NCBI RefSeq assembly: GCF_042453785.1
Contig: NC_091673.1
Coordinates: forward strand, 1,805,501-1,869,500
Length of the DNA: 64,000 bases
Direction of reading: 5' to 3'
Source of the DNA: Malus domestica
Lineage: Eukaryota > Streptophyta > Magnoliopsida > Rosales > Rosaceae
Made by a program: the position numbers and the translations under genes. The notes below the pieces were generated by a model. The model had not been told where the DNA came from and did not search any database. It saw nothing but the letters and a program-made list of their open reading frames with translations. Below, in pieces: positions 23,045 through 34,343 of this stretch; the stretch's first letter is position 1, and the number at the start of each line of letters is the position of its first letter.

Positions 23045-23230
23045 GGAGATGGATTGTCTGCCATCTGCATCCTATGGCCTTTCCATCCCCTTCTATTTAT
23101 GTGATCACGGTTAAATTACGTCAATATTTTATAATAATAAAAAAAATTCAATATAAAATGTTGACGTGACTTAACCGTGACCACAGAAAATAGAAAGGGA
23201 TGAGATGAGGAGGGCAGACAATCCATCTCC
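23045..23230. mobile_element. Mutator-type MITE, family D, best copy
   Basis: Perfect 18-bp terminal inverted repeat GGAGATGGATTGTCTGCC at both ends, core TGATCACGGTTAAATTACG opposite GACTTAACCGTGACCACA, and an exact 9-bp TSD AATTAATAA (23036-23044 and 23231-23239). The 9-bp duplication assigns the family to Mutator-like transposons. Confidence 0.9.
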
Positions 23231-23257
23231 AATTAATAAACAGAAAAGAATTCTCAC

Positions 23258-23450
23258 TGGATCCTTTTTTTAGAAATTTTGTGATCGTGACCGTTCATCG
23301 TATATCGTGCATTCAGAAATCATTTTAAATTTTAAATTTAAAATTAAATATAAATAGTACCTAACGAAAACTGACCACATAATATACAATGAACGGTTAC
23401 GATTACAAGATCCCCAAAAAAACAATCCGCCGAGGATCCTTTTCGTTAAT
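23258..23450. repeat. MITE relic, family A
   Basis: Ends CTGGATCCTTTTTTTAG and CGAGGATCCTTTTCG, with inner arms CGTGACCGTTCATCGTATAT and ATATACAATGAACGGTTACG that pair. Related to 2984 and 8838. Confidence 0.6.
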
Positions 23451-23489
23451 AAACCAATCACCACTTAGTACTATAGTTTAGTGATATTT

Positions 23490-23612
23490 TTCTTTATTAG
23501 TAAGTGAGAGATCTTAAATTCGATTCTCGCTAAAAGTACATTTGAACTATAGTATTGCTAGTCCATTGTGAGGTTTACTCCACCTCTAGGTAGATAATAT
23601 GATTTATTCAAA
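23490..23612 (+). repeat. SINE-like repeat, family G
   Basis: Contains AGTAAGTGAGAGATCTTAAA then ATTCGATTCTCGC, a B-box-like motif, and a tail phrase CCATTGTGAGGTTTACTCC. A related, internally duplicated copy is at 33674-33930. No TSD was fixed. Confidence 0.5.
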
Positions 23613-23621
23613 AATAATAAT

Positions 23622-23623
<2 letters not shown>

Positions 23624-23653
<30 letters not shown>
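23624..23653. repeat. (TAA)n microsatellite
   Basis: About ten uninterrupted TAA units following the family G repeat, perhaps grown from its tail. Confidence 0.9.
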
Positions 23654-23654
<1 letters not shown>

Positions 23655-24977
23655 CCAATAAAAAACTTGCAGAATAGTTCAAACTTCTACTTTTTTGGTG
23701 TTGTCAATAACCAATCATTCAACCATATGTATACAAGAGAAATGTTAAGCGAACTCGTCACCTCATAATTTAACGTTAATTTTTGTGCTAATATTATAAA
23801 ATATTGTGCAAAAAACATGAGGTGGCAAATAGTACATAAAGAGTCCCGCTTTTAAAAGAGTCTATTTAGCACTTCTCATGTATACAAAGATATATATACT
23901 ACTATATATGTATATGTATATCAGCATCAGCATCACCATCATCATTCAATACAAAATTGATTAACACCGATTGATGTTTACCTCTGATCAAGATATAAAA
24001 TGTGCTGAAACAAATACGAGACGAGCACTGACTTGTAGATTCACGTTTGATCAACATTTAGGCGGAAAACAATAGGCCAGAAAACAAAGACAAATCGTTA
24101 AACTAACCTCCCCTGCCATGATTTGATATTCGGTGCTGCCTATCCACGTCGAATGGCGCTTAATTCATTATAAATTTGCCAAAAGTGAAAAAGAATAAAG
24201 ATTTTGCAACTCCTGTGTTAAATGAAAGAATCATGATATTTCGGAATTTGATTGATGTGTAAACTACTTTGATTGGCCAATTGCTGTGGCTTTTTTAATG
24301 GCATAACCATTAGCAGGCGACAGAGTTCTTTGGAGGTTCTTAATTTTATTTCTTCGAAGAGAATGCGGATTTAGCCCAGCCTTGTGCGCTGCCATAACAC
24401 CAATTGCTTCCCAATAGTTTGAGACCTTGACCTGCATGAAAAGTTCCTTTCAATTCAGAAACCAAAAGCCTATGAGTTGAAGCAATGCCATTTTCCTTAG
24501 TGCAATAGACATGGAAATTCTTCCATCTTAGAAGTTATCCCCAAGTCCCAACAACGAATTGGGAAAAAAAAAAACAGTAGACGGAATGTGAAAATATTTG
24601 GTTGCATATTTGGATACATACCGCTTCAATCCCAAATTTATCAGGTGTATCATCAAGGACTGTTGCATTTTCCTCCACAGCAATTATAAGTGGCTGTAAT
24701 AAAATTAGTATTAGTATCACAAGGTAAAAATAGCCATATGATATCAGTCAAATCTGCTTTTAATTTGTGGAATAGGCAAAACTGAGGATAGATTCCAAGT
24801 TTATACCTTGTTTCTTTTGCTACGTGCCAAACTAAGAGCGCCATGTCCTCCAAAAGCATCTATAGGAAGGATGACGCTATCAACATCACTTGCAAGTATG
24901 CAACCATTCTCCGACCCAGAGTTCTTTACCAAGTACTGTGGTTCATTACTAAGCCCAGCAAGCACACATGGCAAGAA

Positions 24978-25563
24978 TGTTATAAGACTTTTAGATGTGA
25001 TTCTACCGTTTATTAAGTTTTAGAATTAATTTTTAAAGTTTAAAAAATAGAAAAATAATATAAACTAATAGCGAGACCCCTAAAGAGATTTGTAGGTGTC
25101 AAAAATCTTCGGAATGTCGTCGTCGTACCCAGTGCACAAGGCTCCCACTTTATACAGGGTCTGGGATAGGTGAATGTCGGCTAACCTTACCCCCATTTTT
25201 CGGAATGTCCTATATTAATTTTAAAAAACAGGTGATGCGACTAGAATGACTCAAATTTTAGCTTATAATAAATCTTGTAAATATTTTGGGTGGGAATTAA
25301 CAAAAATGTTGCAAGACCTTTGGCTATGATTTTATCCTTTATTAGGTCCCATATTTATTTTTCATGGATTTTTAAAGTTGAAAAGTAGAAAAAATAATGT
25401 AAACTAATAGTGGGCCCCCAAAGAGATTTGGTAGGTGTTCGAAATTTTGGAAATGTCCTAAATTAATTTTTGGAAACATGTGCGAGTAGAATGACTCTAA
25501 CTTTGGCTTGTAGCGAATGTTGTAAAAGTTCTCAAAATCGACTAGACAACTATGAGTTATATA
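24978..25563. repeat. Tandem repeat E in DUF3326 intron
   Basis: Units of about 333 bp begin near 24978 and 25311 with a TTGCAAGACCTTTGGC-like phrase, then TTTATTAGGTCCC, AAACTAATAGTGGG and CAAAGAGATTTGG. A third start lies at about 27940, on the far side of the solo LTR, which inserted inside unit two. The unit head resembles the neighbouring exon start, suggesting that duplication began at an intron-exon edge. Confidence 0.65.
25119..25198 (-). mobile_element. 80-bp SINE remnant (Angio-domain)
   Basis: The minus strand reads CCGACATTCACCTATCCC, then GGGAGCCTTGTGCACTGGGT and ACGACGAC, as in the copy at 15613. It lies between TTCGGAATGTC repeats (25108-25118 and 25199-25209), an 11-bp TSD. 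The 5' tRNA-like part is missing. It sits inside repeat unit one of family E. Confidence 0.8.
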
Positions 25564-27864
25564 TGTGACAGCCCGTCCCAAATGTGTATATTATTTTATC
25601 CTCAAGAGCATGGAATTTACTAGAATACCCTTGGACGTTGAGTTATATTGTGTGGTGGTGTGGTTTATGCTTAAGTTGTGGACCAATTTATTTTCTGCCT
25701 AAGTTGTTGGACCTAATTGGAAGTTAGATTGTTTTGTTTGGTGACAAAACCTGGACCACACATTTTCATTCACACACACATATCAGCTGTTAACTCTCAT
25801 TCTTTCCTCCCTCCCGGATTTTCTTCCATTTCCGTACAACCCATACGGTCAATTGCTCAACCAGCCTCTTCATTCGCAGATCGAGCTTATGGACACCATC
25901 ATCATCTTCCTCGTAACCTCACAAACTCGCATATACCCTTAGTTTCTTGTTTAGTGGTAGAAAACCTAGGAAACCAAGAAACCCCGATGTGGTGCACAGT
26001 GACTCCATCGTGATCGCGGAGGTTTCGTTGAATTTTAAGGTTCTAGTACGCCTTAGAACTTCTTCATGAAGCTCAGGGAAGAATTTTGGAAGGTTTTGAA
26101 CGTCGGGAAACTTGGGTTTGGTGAGTTGCAGAGGTGGCCTAATTATCGTGATTTTTCAGACGAGATTTCGTGAGTTTTAGGACCTAAAAGTGGTAACGTT
26201 TTGTTCCTCTAGTCCTAAGCTTCATTTTGGTATAAAATTCATGAATTTTGATTGAGAAATGAAGAAGATATGAAGATTTGAAAATTTTCCTGAAATCGGC
26301 GATCGCAGCGGCGCCAGCGCCGGACTCTGGCGAACCAAGGAATGAGAATGAGCATATTCCGTCAATTTTGACGGAATATTCTTAACACCGTCAGGTAAAT
26401 GTAACGATTTATGCTGATTTTTGACGGAATATTCCCTAACGCCGTGAGGGATTACGTTTGGTGTGCTAGGCATGTGCCTGCGCATGGCAACGCGTCTAGC
26501 CGTGCCTTGGCCGACGCGTGAAGGCACGTGGAACATCGGAAATTTTTTCTTAAAATATGGGGATGTTCGTGGGGTTGAGTAGATCATGTTGGTATATTCA
26601 AACACCCTAATTGAGCAATATATGAGAAGTTATTACCTAGTTTTGTATATGTGCTTTAAAATAACGTTTATATAGTTGTTTCACATATAGGTGAGACCTA
26701 TCCAGAGGACGAGCGCAATCAAGCGAGATTCAGGGGCTACGACCCTTCCACATATCAGTGAGTGGGCTTTTGGTTTTTAGTATATACTTATATACTTGGT
26801 ATTTTTCCCAGAAAATGTGTTTAAATGAAATTATGTTTTGAAATGTCATGCCTATTGATTTATGCTTAGACTATGAATTAGTATAGTAATTGCATATATC
26901 TATGTTTAAAGTTGTGGACGCTCAGGTAAATACAGGTGAGTTGTAGATTGTTATTGTGAATCGATGATTATGTGAGATGTGTTGAGATCTCATAAACCTG
27001 CACCCCGGTATTAGTGCTCCCGCCCGTGGTTAAGGCACAATCCTTCATGTGATGTTCACATCCCGCACCATACGCTCACCTTGGATCCAAGTTAGGTGCA
27101 CAGTTCTGTCGTACAGACCACTATAGGTGGTTCTGACTCGTAGGTAACCCGCGATGATTCGCACAGTCTCTACGTGATCGTAGCACTAGAGCGTATTTAT
27201 TTACACACAGTCCTGTCGTACAGACCACTATAGATGGTTTCGACTAGTGTGCAGGCATACTTTTCGAGCTATAGATTCAGCCGTACATGCCACTTTAGGT
27301 GGATCCGGCTGATATGTTATTTCTCATGAGTTAGTTCACCTGAGTTACTTATTTTGCCATTTTGAGATATTTTGCATGTCATACTTTTGAATATTACTAT
27401 TCCGAGCATGGTTTTGAGATATGTATATATTCTATTTTCTGGGAAATTATACAGGTTTTACGGCGAGGGGTTACTATCTTTGATGTTGAAATGGTTTTGG
27501 AAAGATTTGTTTTTGCCCACTCACACTTTTTGTTTTGCGCCCCTCGAGGTTTTAGGTAGGAGTGCTTGTTGGTGGCTTACGAGGATTTAACGGAGGTTCT
27601 GACAGATTATCACCAATGTATGATCACCTTTGGGTGTTGTATCATTAGTATTCGTCCTGCTGGACTGCACTTAGGCTATTTATGCTCTGGTTGTGCAATC
27701 ACACTTAATATCGCACTTGCACCTTATCTTATCTAGTGCTCTAGTTGGTTTGGTTTTTTGTTTATTCACATTTTTTTATATTAATATTGCTTCCGCACTG
27801 TGCACATGGCTACCTCACCCTCACGTGACGGCCATCATGCCTCAATTTAGGTCGGGGTGTGTCA
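25564..27864. mobile_element. Solo LTR, gypsy-type likely
   Basis: Begins TGTGACAGCCCGTCCC and ends GTCGGGGTGTGTCA, the end style of a large plant LTR family, with 5-bp ATATA flanks (25559-25563 and 27865-27869). Inside are repeated phrases such as CTGTCGTACAGACCACTATA (27106 and 27209 regions) but no protein domain, primer site or second LTR. A 2.3-kb LTR is long, which suits gypsy groups. ATATA flanks are weak evidence in AT-rich DNA, but the ends agree. Confidence 0.7.
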
Positions 27865-29183
27865 ATATATATAACTCACAGTTTTTGTGAAAACTTTTTA
27901 GCTTTAAGAAATAATTTGCGTCAGAGTTAAGGAAAATATTGCAAAACCTTTGGACATGATCCTACCGTTTATTAGGTCCCGAAACTATTTTTTATTGATT
28001 TTTAACGTTGAAAAATAGAAAAACATCTTTACACTTAGGTTTTAAATTGTTGATTTCAAGTGTTTAAATATGAATTATGATAGATTTTTCATGGAAAAAT
28101 ATATTTTGAAGAACATGAATATGATAGTTTGTTGTTATTGTAAGAGAACTAAAAGAAAAATTAACAAAAAAATAAACTGAAAAAATTTAAAAATTGAAGG
28201 GGGGATCGGTACAAAAGATAGCGACTTTTAATGCTTATAGTCGCTATGTTTTTATGGACTACTATCAATAAGGATCGGTATAACAGTACCGATCGTATCA
28301 TTTTCTGTTTTTTTTCCCTCCTTTTTTCTTTTTCCATTGATTTTTTTTTCTTACTATGTTACTTTATTTAGATTCAAATACCTTTAGATTTGGATTTAGA
28401 TTTATATTCTTGTTTTTGAATTTTTTGACATTGATGATAAGAAATTTTTTGACATAGAGAGAGAGAACAATAAAAACCCCTTCCAATAAAAGAGCACTGA
28501 TATCATATTCTATCATTTCTACCTTTTTTTCCAATGTTCCATACGAATATTGTCTCCTAACGCTCATAGCCTCGGCCATAAGTTCCGGGACTCTTGAGTT
28601 ATGCAAAAATTTACCAACCTCCTCAGCAGCTAACTTTGGGCATAGAGTGGGGTCATGGGGAGGGTGATAAAGCAGGAGCATGCATGTGCACCTGGAATCT
28701 GGAACCCCCTCACCACTAGATGAATCTGATTCAGGTTAACTAGTTGGAAACATACATGAATTTGAAGGAGGAAGAGAAGCAAACAATTATCTAACTCGGA
28801 AGGAAAAAAACGATCAAATTAGACCCCGGGAAACGGGAAACGGGAAGCATACACAATCCTTAAACACTGAGTTGATTGCAGGGCAAGCAAGCATCAAATT
28901 AGTATCACAACATAATTTCCTTCATTGAACAGGCATGCACCCAATTTGAAATGAAATCATTTCTCTAACAATATTCGATGCACAAACTCTGATTACATCT
29001 TTGATCACCAGACTTGCTGCGGGAGTTCCTTATTATTCAAAGTTGTCTATGAATACGTCATATGCTTCATGAAAGCATCGGTGCTACTTTTAACTACTGG
29101 TGGATCTTGATGGAGAGGTTCTACTGTGTAATCGACTCTATATCACTTTGTATCCAGAAATCTCTCGTATCCAGTAGACCTTC

Positions 29184-32100
29184 TCAATGGACAAGTTTTA
29201 AGGGTCTCATCATCACATTGTCCTCATGATCCAAGATCTGCACAAAATGGAACAACAAATCAAAATTACATGTCAAACCCAATGAATATTAACAACTTCA
29301 CCATATTACTAAGGCTAAATAAAAACCTTTCTGGAATAATTAAACAGACGCGAAGACTTGTGAGTTTGGAATCCAAATTGGACTGTTATGGTCAGACACA
29401 GTAGGGAGGCAGGCTACCCAACAACATACGACATCCTTTTCTACTGCTCCTTTTCACACAACCATTGGCATATCTACTCAACCATTCTATTATTTGGTAC
29501 CCCCGTGAACCTCCAATCCCAAGGACTTATCGGGTGGCTGTCGTCTCCAACTGGAGCCTAGCAGCTCCAGTATCTATCTATGACGACCTGCTCGAATCGG
29601 GCATTTCCGAGCGCCCATGCGTCAAAATTCTAAATTGTCATCTAACTAGAACACTCATTTTCAAATAAGATATCATATCAAAATTGACGCATATGTGAAT
29701 TACATCAGTTGACCAAAGTAATATGTTTGTCTCTCGTAGTTGAAATTCTTTGTATTAGATGAATTTAGAATACGTTGTTTGTACGAAAAATCAAATGAAA
29801 ACACACACTGCTTAAGTGAAACAAATTTATGCGGGTAAAGTTTTTGAGTGATATACTTACGTGGCAATGGTACACGTAGCCAGGCTCCCCAGTAGGATCG
29901 AACTCATACGATGCATTCGAGTGTATGTAAGCAAACCTCAAAAATATCTTTGTCACAGTCCCGTTTCTCATCTTGAAAACGTTCTTCCACCCTTTCTCGT
30001 GAGCTGGCACCTCTACAGTTTTGCCGCGTGCATACTTGCTTATTTGGCACTTTGCGGCGTCGTTTAGCTTATTCATGCAATCTGTAAACTCCTCCACATT
30101 CACCATCTCCTTCTGTTCCAATACTACGAACAGTCCCAAGTGAATGTGTAAGGGATGGTTGTCCTCCGTCAGATTGATCACGTTCCACACCTCGCTGGTC
30201 CCTGCTTTCGCAATCTCCGTCGCCGGTTCCTCGTACGATTTCCCGTTCAAGTAAAGATGTGTCGGCTCATCAATGTCGCTCGTGTACTCGTACATTGCGA
30301 TGTATCGTGTGCGCGATGAACTCGATATATCAGGGACGGGGTACTGAATTAACCTTGACGGAACGCGCGACGAGTCTACCTCTGAATGGTCAGCAATCAA
30401 AAACTGCATGACCTTACTGTTCTCATTGTTAACGGGATCACCCGATGGGTAAGGATACGGTGCACCATTGGCCAGGATTGCATTGGCATTCTTAGACTTC
30501 GAAAAGTCGACCACCACGTCTGTGATCTCAGATGGCCCCATCAAAAAGTCCTTGGTCTCCACCGGTTTCCCAAGGTAAGCCGAATCAGACCCCACGTGGA
30601 TAAATCTCAGACCGTTGGTGAAGAAGAATTTGAAGAATCTCGCATTGCTGGCGTTGATAATTCGGAACCTGTATTTACGACGTCGTACCTTCAATTGCGG
30701 CCATGCCTTCCCGTTCACAATAATCGCGTCACCAAAATATTCCGGCTGCCATTGCGGGTGTATGGAGGGATTGTTTCCAGTAGGGTTCATGTATATCGAA
30801 CCGTCAGTGCGAAAGCTCCGATCGAACACGACCAGCGTTCGATCAAATTCGCCACTCGGGAGTCGAAGTGGGCCCTCGACTTCTGGATGACGGACAATGT
30901 AGGCACCAATCAAGCCAGCGAGGAGGTTGACTCTGGTCAACCCCATGGCGTGATCATGGTACCACAGGTTCCCTGGATGTTGCTGATTACGGTAGCGATA
31001 TGTTCGGTTGGGCCAAGCGGGCCCGCGGTCTTTGAAGTCGGCAGTGAACCATGCATTTGCGCTTCCATCGCTTTCGGGTTCATGGATGCCGCCGTGGAGG
31101 TGCACCACAGTAGGAACGCCCTTGTTAGTAACGGCTAGGGCCGTTGGAATGGTTGGGTCCCAAGGCAGAATGTGTTTTGAAGGGAGATAATTACTCCACG
31201 TTACGAAGGTATCGATTCCCTGGAGGGCTTCGATTGTTGGACCAGGGACTGTCGCTGTGCGCTTGCGTGTACCGTAGGCGAACACTGGCGTCGGCGGAAG
31301 GTCTCTGTGGAATCTCTGCACAGAAAATAAAGAAAAATATATATTTTTTAAAATACTTGGGCAAACGAAGGGGTTAAAAATGGATAGAATAAATAATCAT
31401 TAAATAATACGAATAATACGTTGGATTATAATTTTTTTTTAAATAATTTCAAAGAATAATTGTTGTTAAAATGTTAAAAAAAATAGTAAATAAATAAATA
31501 AAACATCATTACACAGACAAAATTTAAAAAATAAAAATTAATGAGGAAGGAAAAAAAACCCAGGTCTCTACCCAGTCTTCACCGTCTTCCCCCACTCATC
31601 AAATCCCACCCTCCATACGAACCCACTCATCGATTCACCAACCAAAATAAAAATCCCAGATTGAATATTTTCAATGGTAATAAACCAACAGGCTCCTCGT
31701 CGGAGCCCAGATCCAAATTGCTATCCCCGTCCTCGTCGGAGCTCGGCTCCCTTCCTCGTCAGAGCCCAGATCGGAAGAATTCGAATCATCGTCTTCCTCG
31801 TTCAACCCATGGAAGGTTTTGTTGTCACTTGTCAAAGATCGAAGGCGAACGGAGGAGGTGGGAGGTGTGTGTGCGTGTGTAAGGAGAAGGGAGGAACAGA
31901 GAGAGAAAAGAAGAAGAAGGCGAAGATGAACATGGGATCCAGACAAGAGAGAGCAGGCGATGTGAGAGAGTGGAAGGAGAGTGCTGCGAAAGAAGGAGAG
32001 GGACGAAGTGAGCGAGAGAGAGGGACGGAGTAAGCGAGAGACATTCTCCCGACTATTTATCCAAAGGTTTTGGTTGGGTTAAATAAACGGGTGGGAGGTG

Positions 32101-32827
32101 TATAAAATAAAAGAAACTAATGAAAATGTTAAAAACTTACAAAATAAAAGATAAAATAAATAATATTAGAATTAATATTTTAATGTAAAATATGATTTTT
32201 CGTTAAAGTGAACAGTATCAGAATTTTTGTTGTTAAAGTTCTCTAAAATAAATGGATCTGGATTTAATACAGTATGCCAAATGATCTTATACAGTATGCC
32301 AACAATGTCTTAAATTATTACTTTGTCCGATCCTACAAGTAATAAAAATAAAGTCTTATCTACTAAGTATAATTGATTGTATAAACTTTAAAACGCTACT
32401 GTACTCAATTTTATGTCTAAATCTTTTAACTACTAGTCATGAAATAGAACAAAAGAAGCAGAGATATGTGGGTACAGAATAAGAAGGATGAGTAAATTAT
32501 TCCACGCAAACTCAGTCTAGCCTAATTGTTGTCCTAGAAATAATCAAAACCAAAGGCAGAACAAAAGAATTTTGATATAAAATATTGAGCGAATATATGC
32601 GAATTGTTGCTTACCCATTTTTTCATGTACATGCCAATCTTCAATGACTTGGGTTTGGGAACACTATTGACAACATCAAAGCCTTTGAGCAGGGGCATAT
32701 TGGGAAGTTCATCCACAAACATCTGCAGCCTGGTCAGATTTACAAGCTGCTCTTCCGCCGATGAAGTCTTCAAAAGCAACCCCAGAAAAGCTATTAAAAA
32801 CACCAAAACTCTCTGCGCCCTAATCAT
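29184..32827 (-). CDS. LPR1-type multicopper oxidase (ferroxidase), copy A
   Basis: Three exons, 32615-32827, 29861-31315 and 29184-29237 (1722 bp, 573 aa), all GT-AG. Residues 1-24 form a signal peptide ending SSA. Copper ligands are complete: HLHG (143/145), WYHDH (191/193), HPLHIH (458/461/463) and [12 protein letters not shown] (554-556, 560, axial Met565). The last ligand cluster is split by intron 2. The length is close to Arabidopsis LPR1 (about 581 aa), whose CotA-like ferroxidase acts in the secretory pathway and cell wall, oxidises Fe2+ and restrains root growth under low phosphate. Several N-x-S/T sites (such as NRT, NLT, NGT) fit secretion. Copy B lies 3.7 kb upstream. Intron 2 is 623 bp, against 81 bp in copy B. 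The start is the first Met before the signal peptide. Confidence 0.92.
31671..32040 (-). other. Signal-peptide-like ORF inside intron 1 of LPR copy A
   Basis: On the gene strand, a CT-rich leader (about 31950-32040, UTR-like) is followed by a 91-codon ORF (31671-31946) opening [20 protein letters not shown], which would make a good signal peptide, then an acidic stretch [20 protein letters not shown]. The 3' part contains three imperfect copies of a CTCGTCGGAGCCC phrase. LPR copy B has no such block in its intron, so it was inserted or captured here. No family is recognised. It could be a foreign gene 5' end, or an alternative first exon, but neither is shown. Confidence 0.35.
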
Positions 32828-33660
32828 CTCTCTCTCTGTGGTTGCATGCGAGAGAGAGAGAGAGAGAGAGGTGCTTATTGGAAAAGTAATTTTCTGAGTT
32901 GGTGTTTTGCGGAAAGGAAGAGGTTGAGAGTTGAGAGACTCTGGTGTTTTAGAGGCTTAAAAGTAAAGAAAATTGAGTTTGTGTGGCAATAAGAAGAGTA
33001 TATAAGTCTTTGCAAGGTTTATCTGAAAGGTTTCTCTTTTCACATGTAAAACTCTTACTCTGATTCGTACACTTTTCAAACGAAATACATAAACAACACA
33101 AAATTAATGACGTGAAACACATGTGACCGTTGAGTTTCACACGCGACTAACTTGTTTGAACAACGTTTTCTTGTTTGAAAGTGTGCAATTCGTCGGACTC
33201 ATAATATATTGGAAAAAGAGAAGAAAAGAAGAGACCATTTCGCCAATTTGGTTCGTTTGGATATGCTTTTAAAGAGAGAAACTACAAAATTGGTTAAAAG
33301 GTTAAAGAAAACACTGCATTTCCTTGTAGGTCCCTGCCTCCCCTTTGGATTCTCCCTTCTCCATTCATTTTTGTCCATGTATGACCTAAAAAATATCTTC
33401 ACTGTCCACCCTTAATTTCTTATAATATTTCCCTTTTTTTTTGTGGACTTTTTATTTGTTAATAATTAAATTTGGGAATTGTTATTATCACTCAAAAAAT
33501 TTCATTCTACACTTCTCACAATTGTATTTTTCTTTCTAATTATAGAAAGTTTGGAGTGTCAAATGAAAATTTTGAAGCGCTAATAACAATTTCCCAACTT
33601 TATTCACTAAAAATGTGTCAACACCTTGCGTAATAGTAATAAATAGAATAGCCACTTATT
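32828..33660. other. Upstream region of LPR copy A
   Basis: Starts with (GA)n at about 32850-32871 just before the ATG, as in copy B. The stretch at 33241-33350 (AAATTGGTTAAAAGGTTAAAG and CCTTGTAGGTCCC) matches 40845-40930 upstream of copy B, so the promoter was part of the duplicated unit. Confidence 0.6.
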
Positions 33661-33673
33661 ATTTACAATCCAG

Positions 33674-33930
33674 TGATATTCATCTTCACTTGTAAGTGAG
33701 AGGTCTTAAGTTCGAATCTCGCTAAAGGAGAATTTAAACCACATTACTGTTTGCTTGAATCACATTATTGTTTGCCCATTTTGAGACTTAGTCTACTCTC
33801 CCACCCTATAGTGTGATGAATTTGAACCACATTACTGCTTGCTCGAACCACATTATTACTTGCTCATTGTGAGACTTAGCCTACTCTCCTATCTTATAGT
33901 ATAAATAATATCATTTGTTGAAAAAGAAGT
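33674..33930 (+). repeat. SINE-like repeat, family G, internally duplicated
   Basis: Opens with TGTAAGTGAGAGGTCTTAAG and TTCGAATCTCGC (B-box-like). The following part, CCACATTACTG to GAGACTTAGTCTACTCTCC, occurs twice (about 33740-33810 and 33828-33897). Confidence 0.55.
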
Positions 33931-34343
33931 AATAAATAGAATATAAAGTAAAACTTGAATTTGAATCAATCAAATATTGTCATGTAATTAAGTGGTTCAG
34001 TCTGATACTTCTATAAAAAGCTAAAAAAATTCCTTTCGGGTTCATTTCTTTACATCACAAATGCAATGCATGGTGTTCTATATAAAATAAAAATTAATAC
34101 TTCAGTACTTTTTTATTTTGTCCGATGATATTCTAACACATGATGGACCGTAAGCATTGGAGCCTATGTTAATTACTGACCTTTTCAGTTGTATTACGTT
34201 TTTTTTTTTCAATCAAATCAATGATGTTATTTTTGCATGAAGATGATGACGACCAAGGCAAAGAGCCCCTAAAGAATACATGTTGATAATCTTGTTTAGG
34301 ATGTTCGGGTTAGTTCCTTTACTATATAAAGATGATTTTTTTG

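Larger units (their letters stand above)
24264..28691 (-). pseudogene. DUF3326 gene relic, 3' half
   Basis: Four exon-like blocks: 28615-28691 (AAEEVG end), about 24807-24977 (FLPCVLAGLSNEPQYL, then CILASDVDSVILPIDAFGGH), 24622-24693 (EENATVLDDTPDKFGIEA) and 24264-24431 (VKVSNYWEAIGVMAAHKAGL, ending TAG). The order matches the C-terminal half of DUF3326 proteins, a cyanobacterial/plastid family of unknown function. The donor and acceptor sites of the last three blocks are good GT-AG. Damage: no exons for the N-terminal half are visible before the LPR-A gene at 29184, the 28615 block holds a frameshift (HAPALSP then HDPTLCPK in another frame), and the junction of the 24807 block has an extra base. 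The intervening 3.6 kb holds repeats and a solo LTR. A functional short protein seems unlikely. Confidence 0.75.

Noticed and set aside
28500..28612. Extension of the AAEEVG block as coding (MAEAMSVRRQYSYG...)
   Set aside because: DUF3326 proteins continue with the FLPC segment found at 24977, and a GT donor sits at AAEEVG, so the rest is read as intron.
30386..31138. Long plus-strand ORF (250 codons) opposite LPR exon 2
   Set aside because: It is the antisense shadow of the conserved oxidase exon; the same shadow recurs at 37447-38031 opposite copy B.
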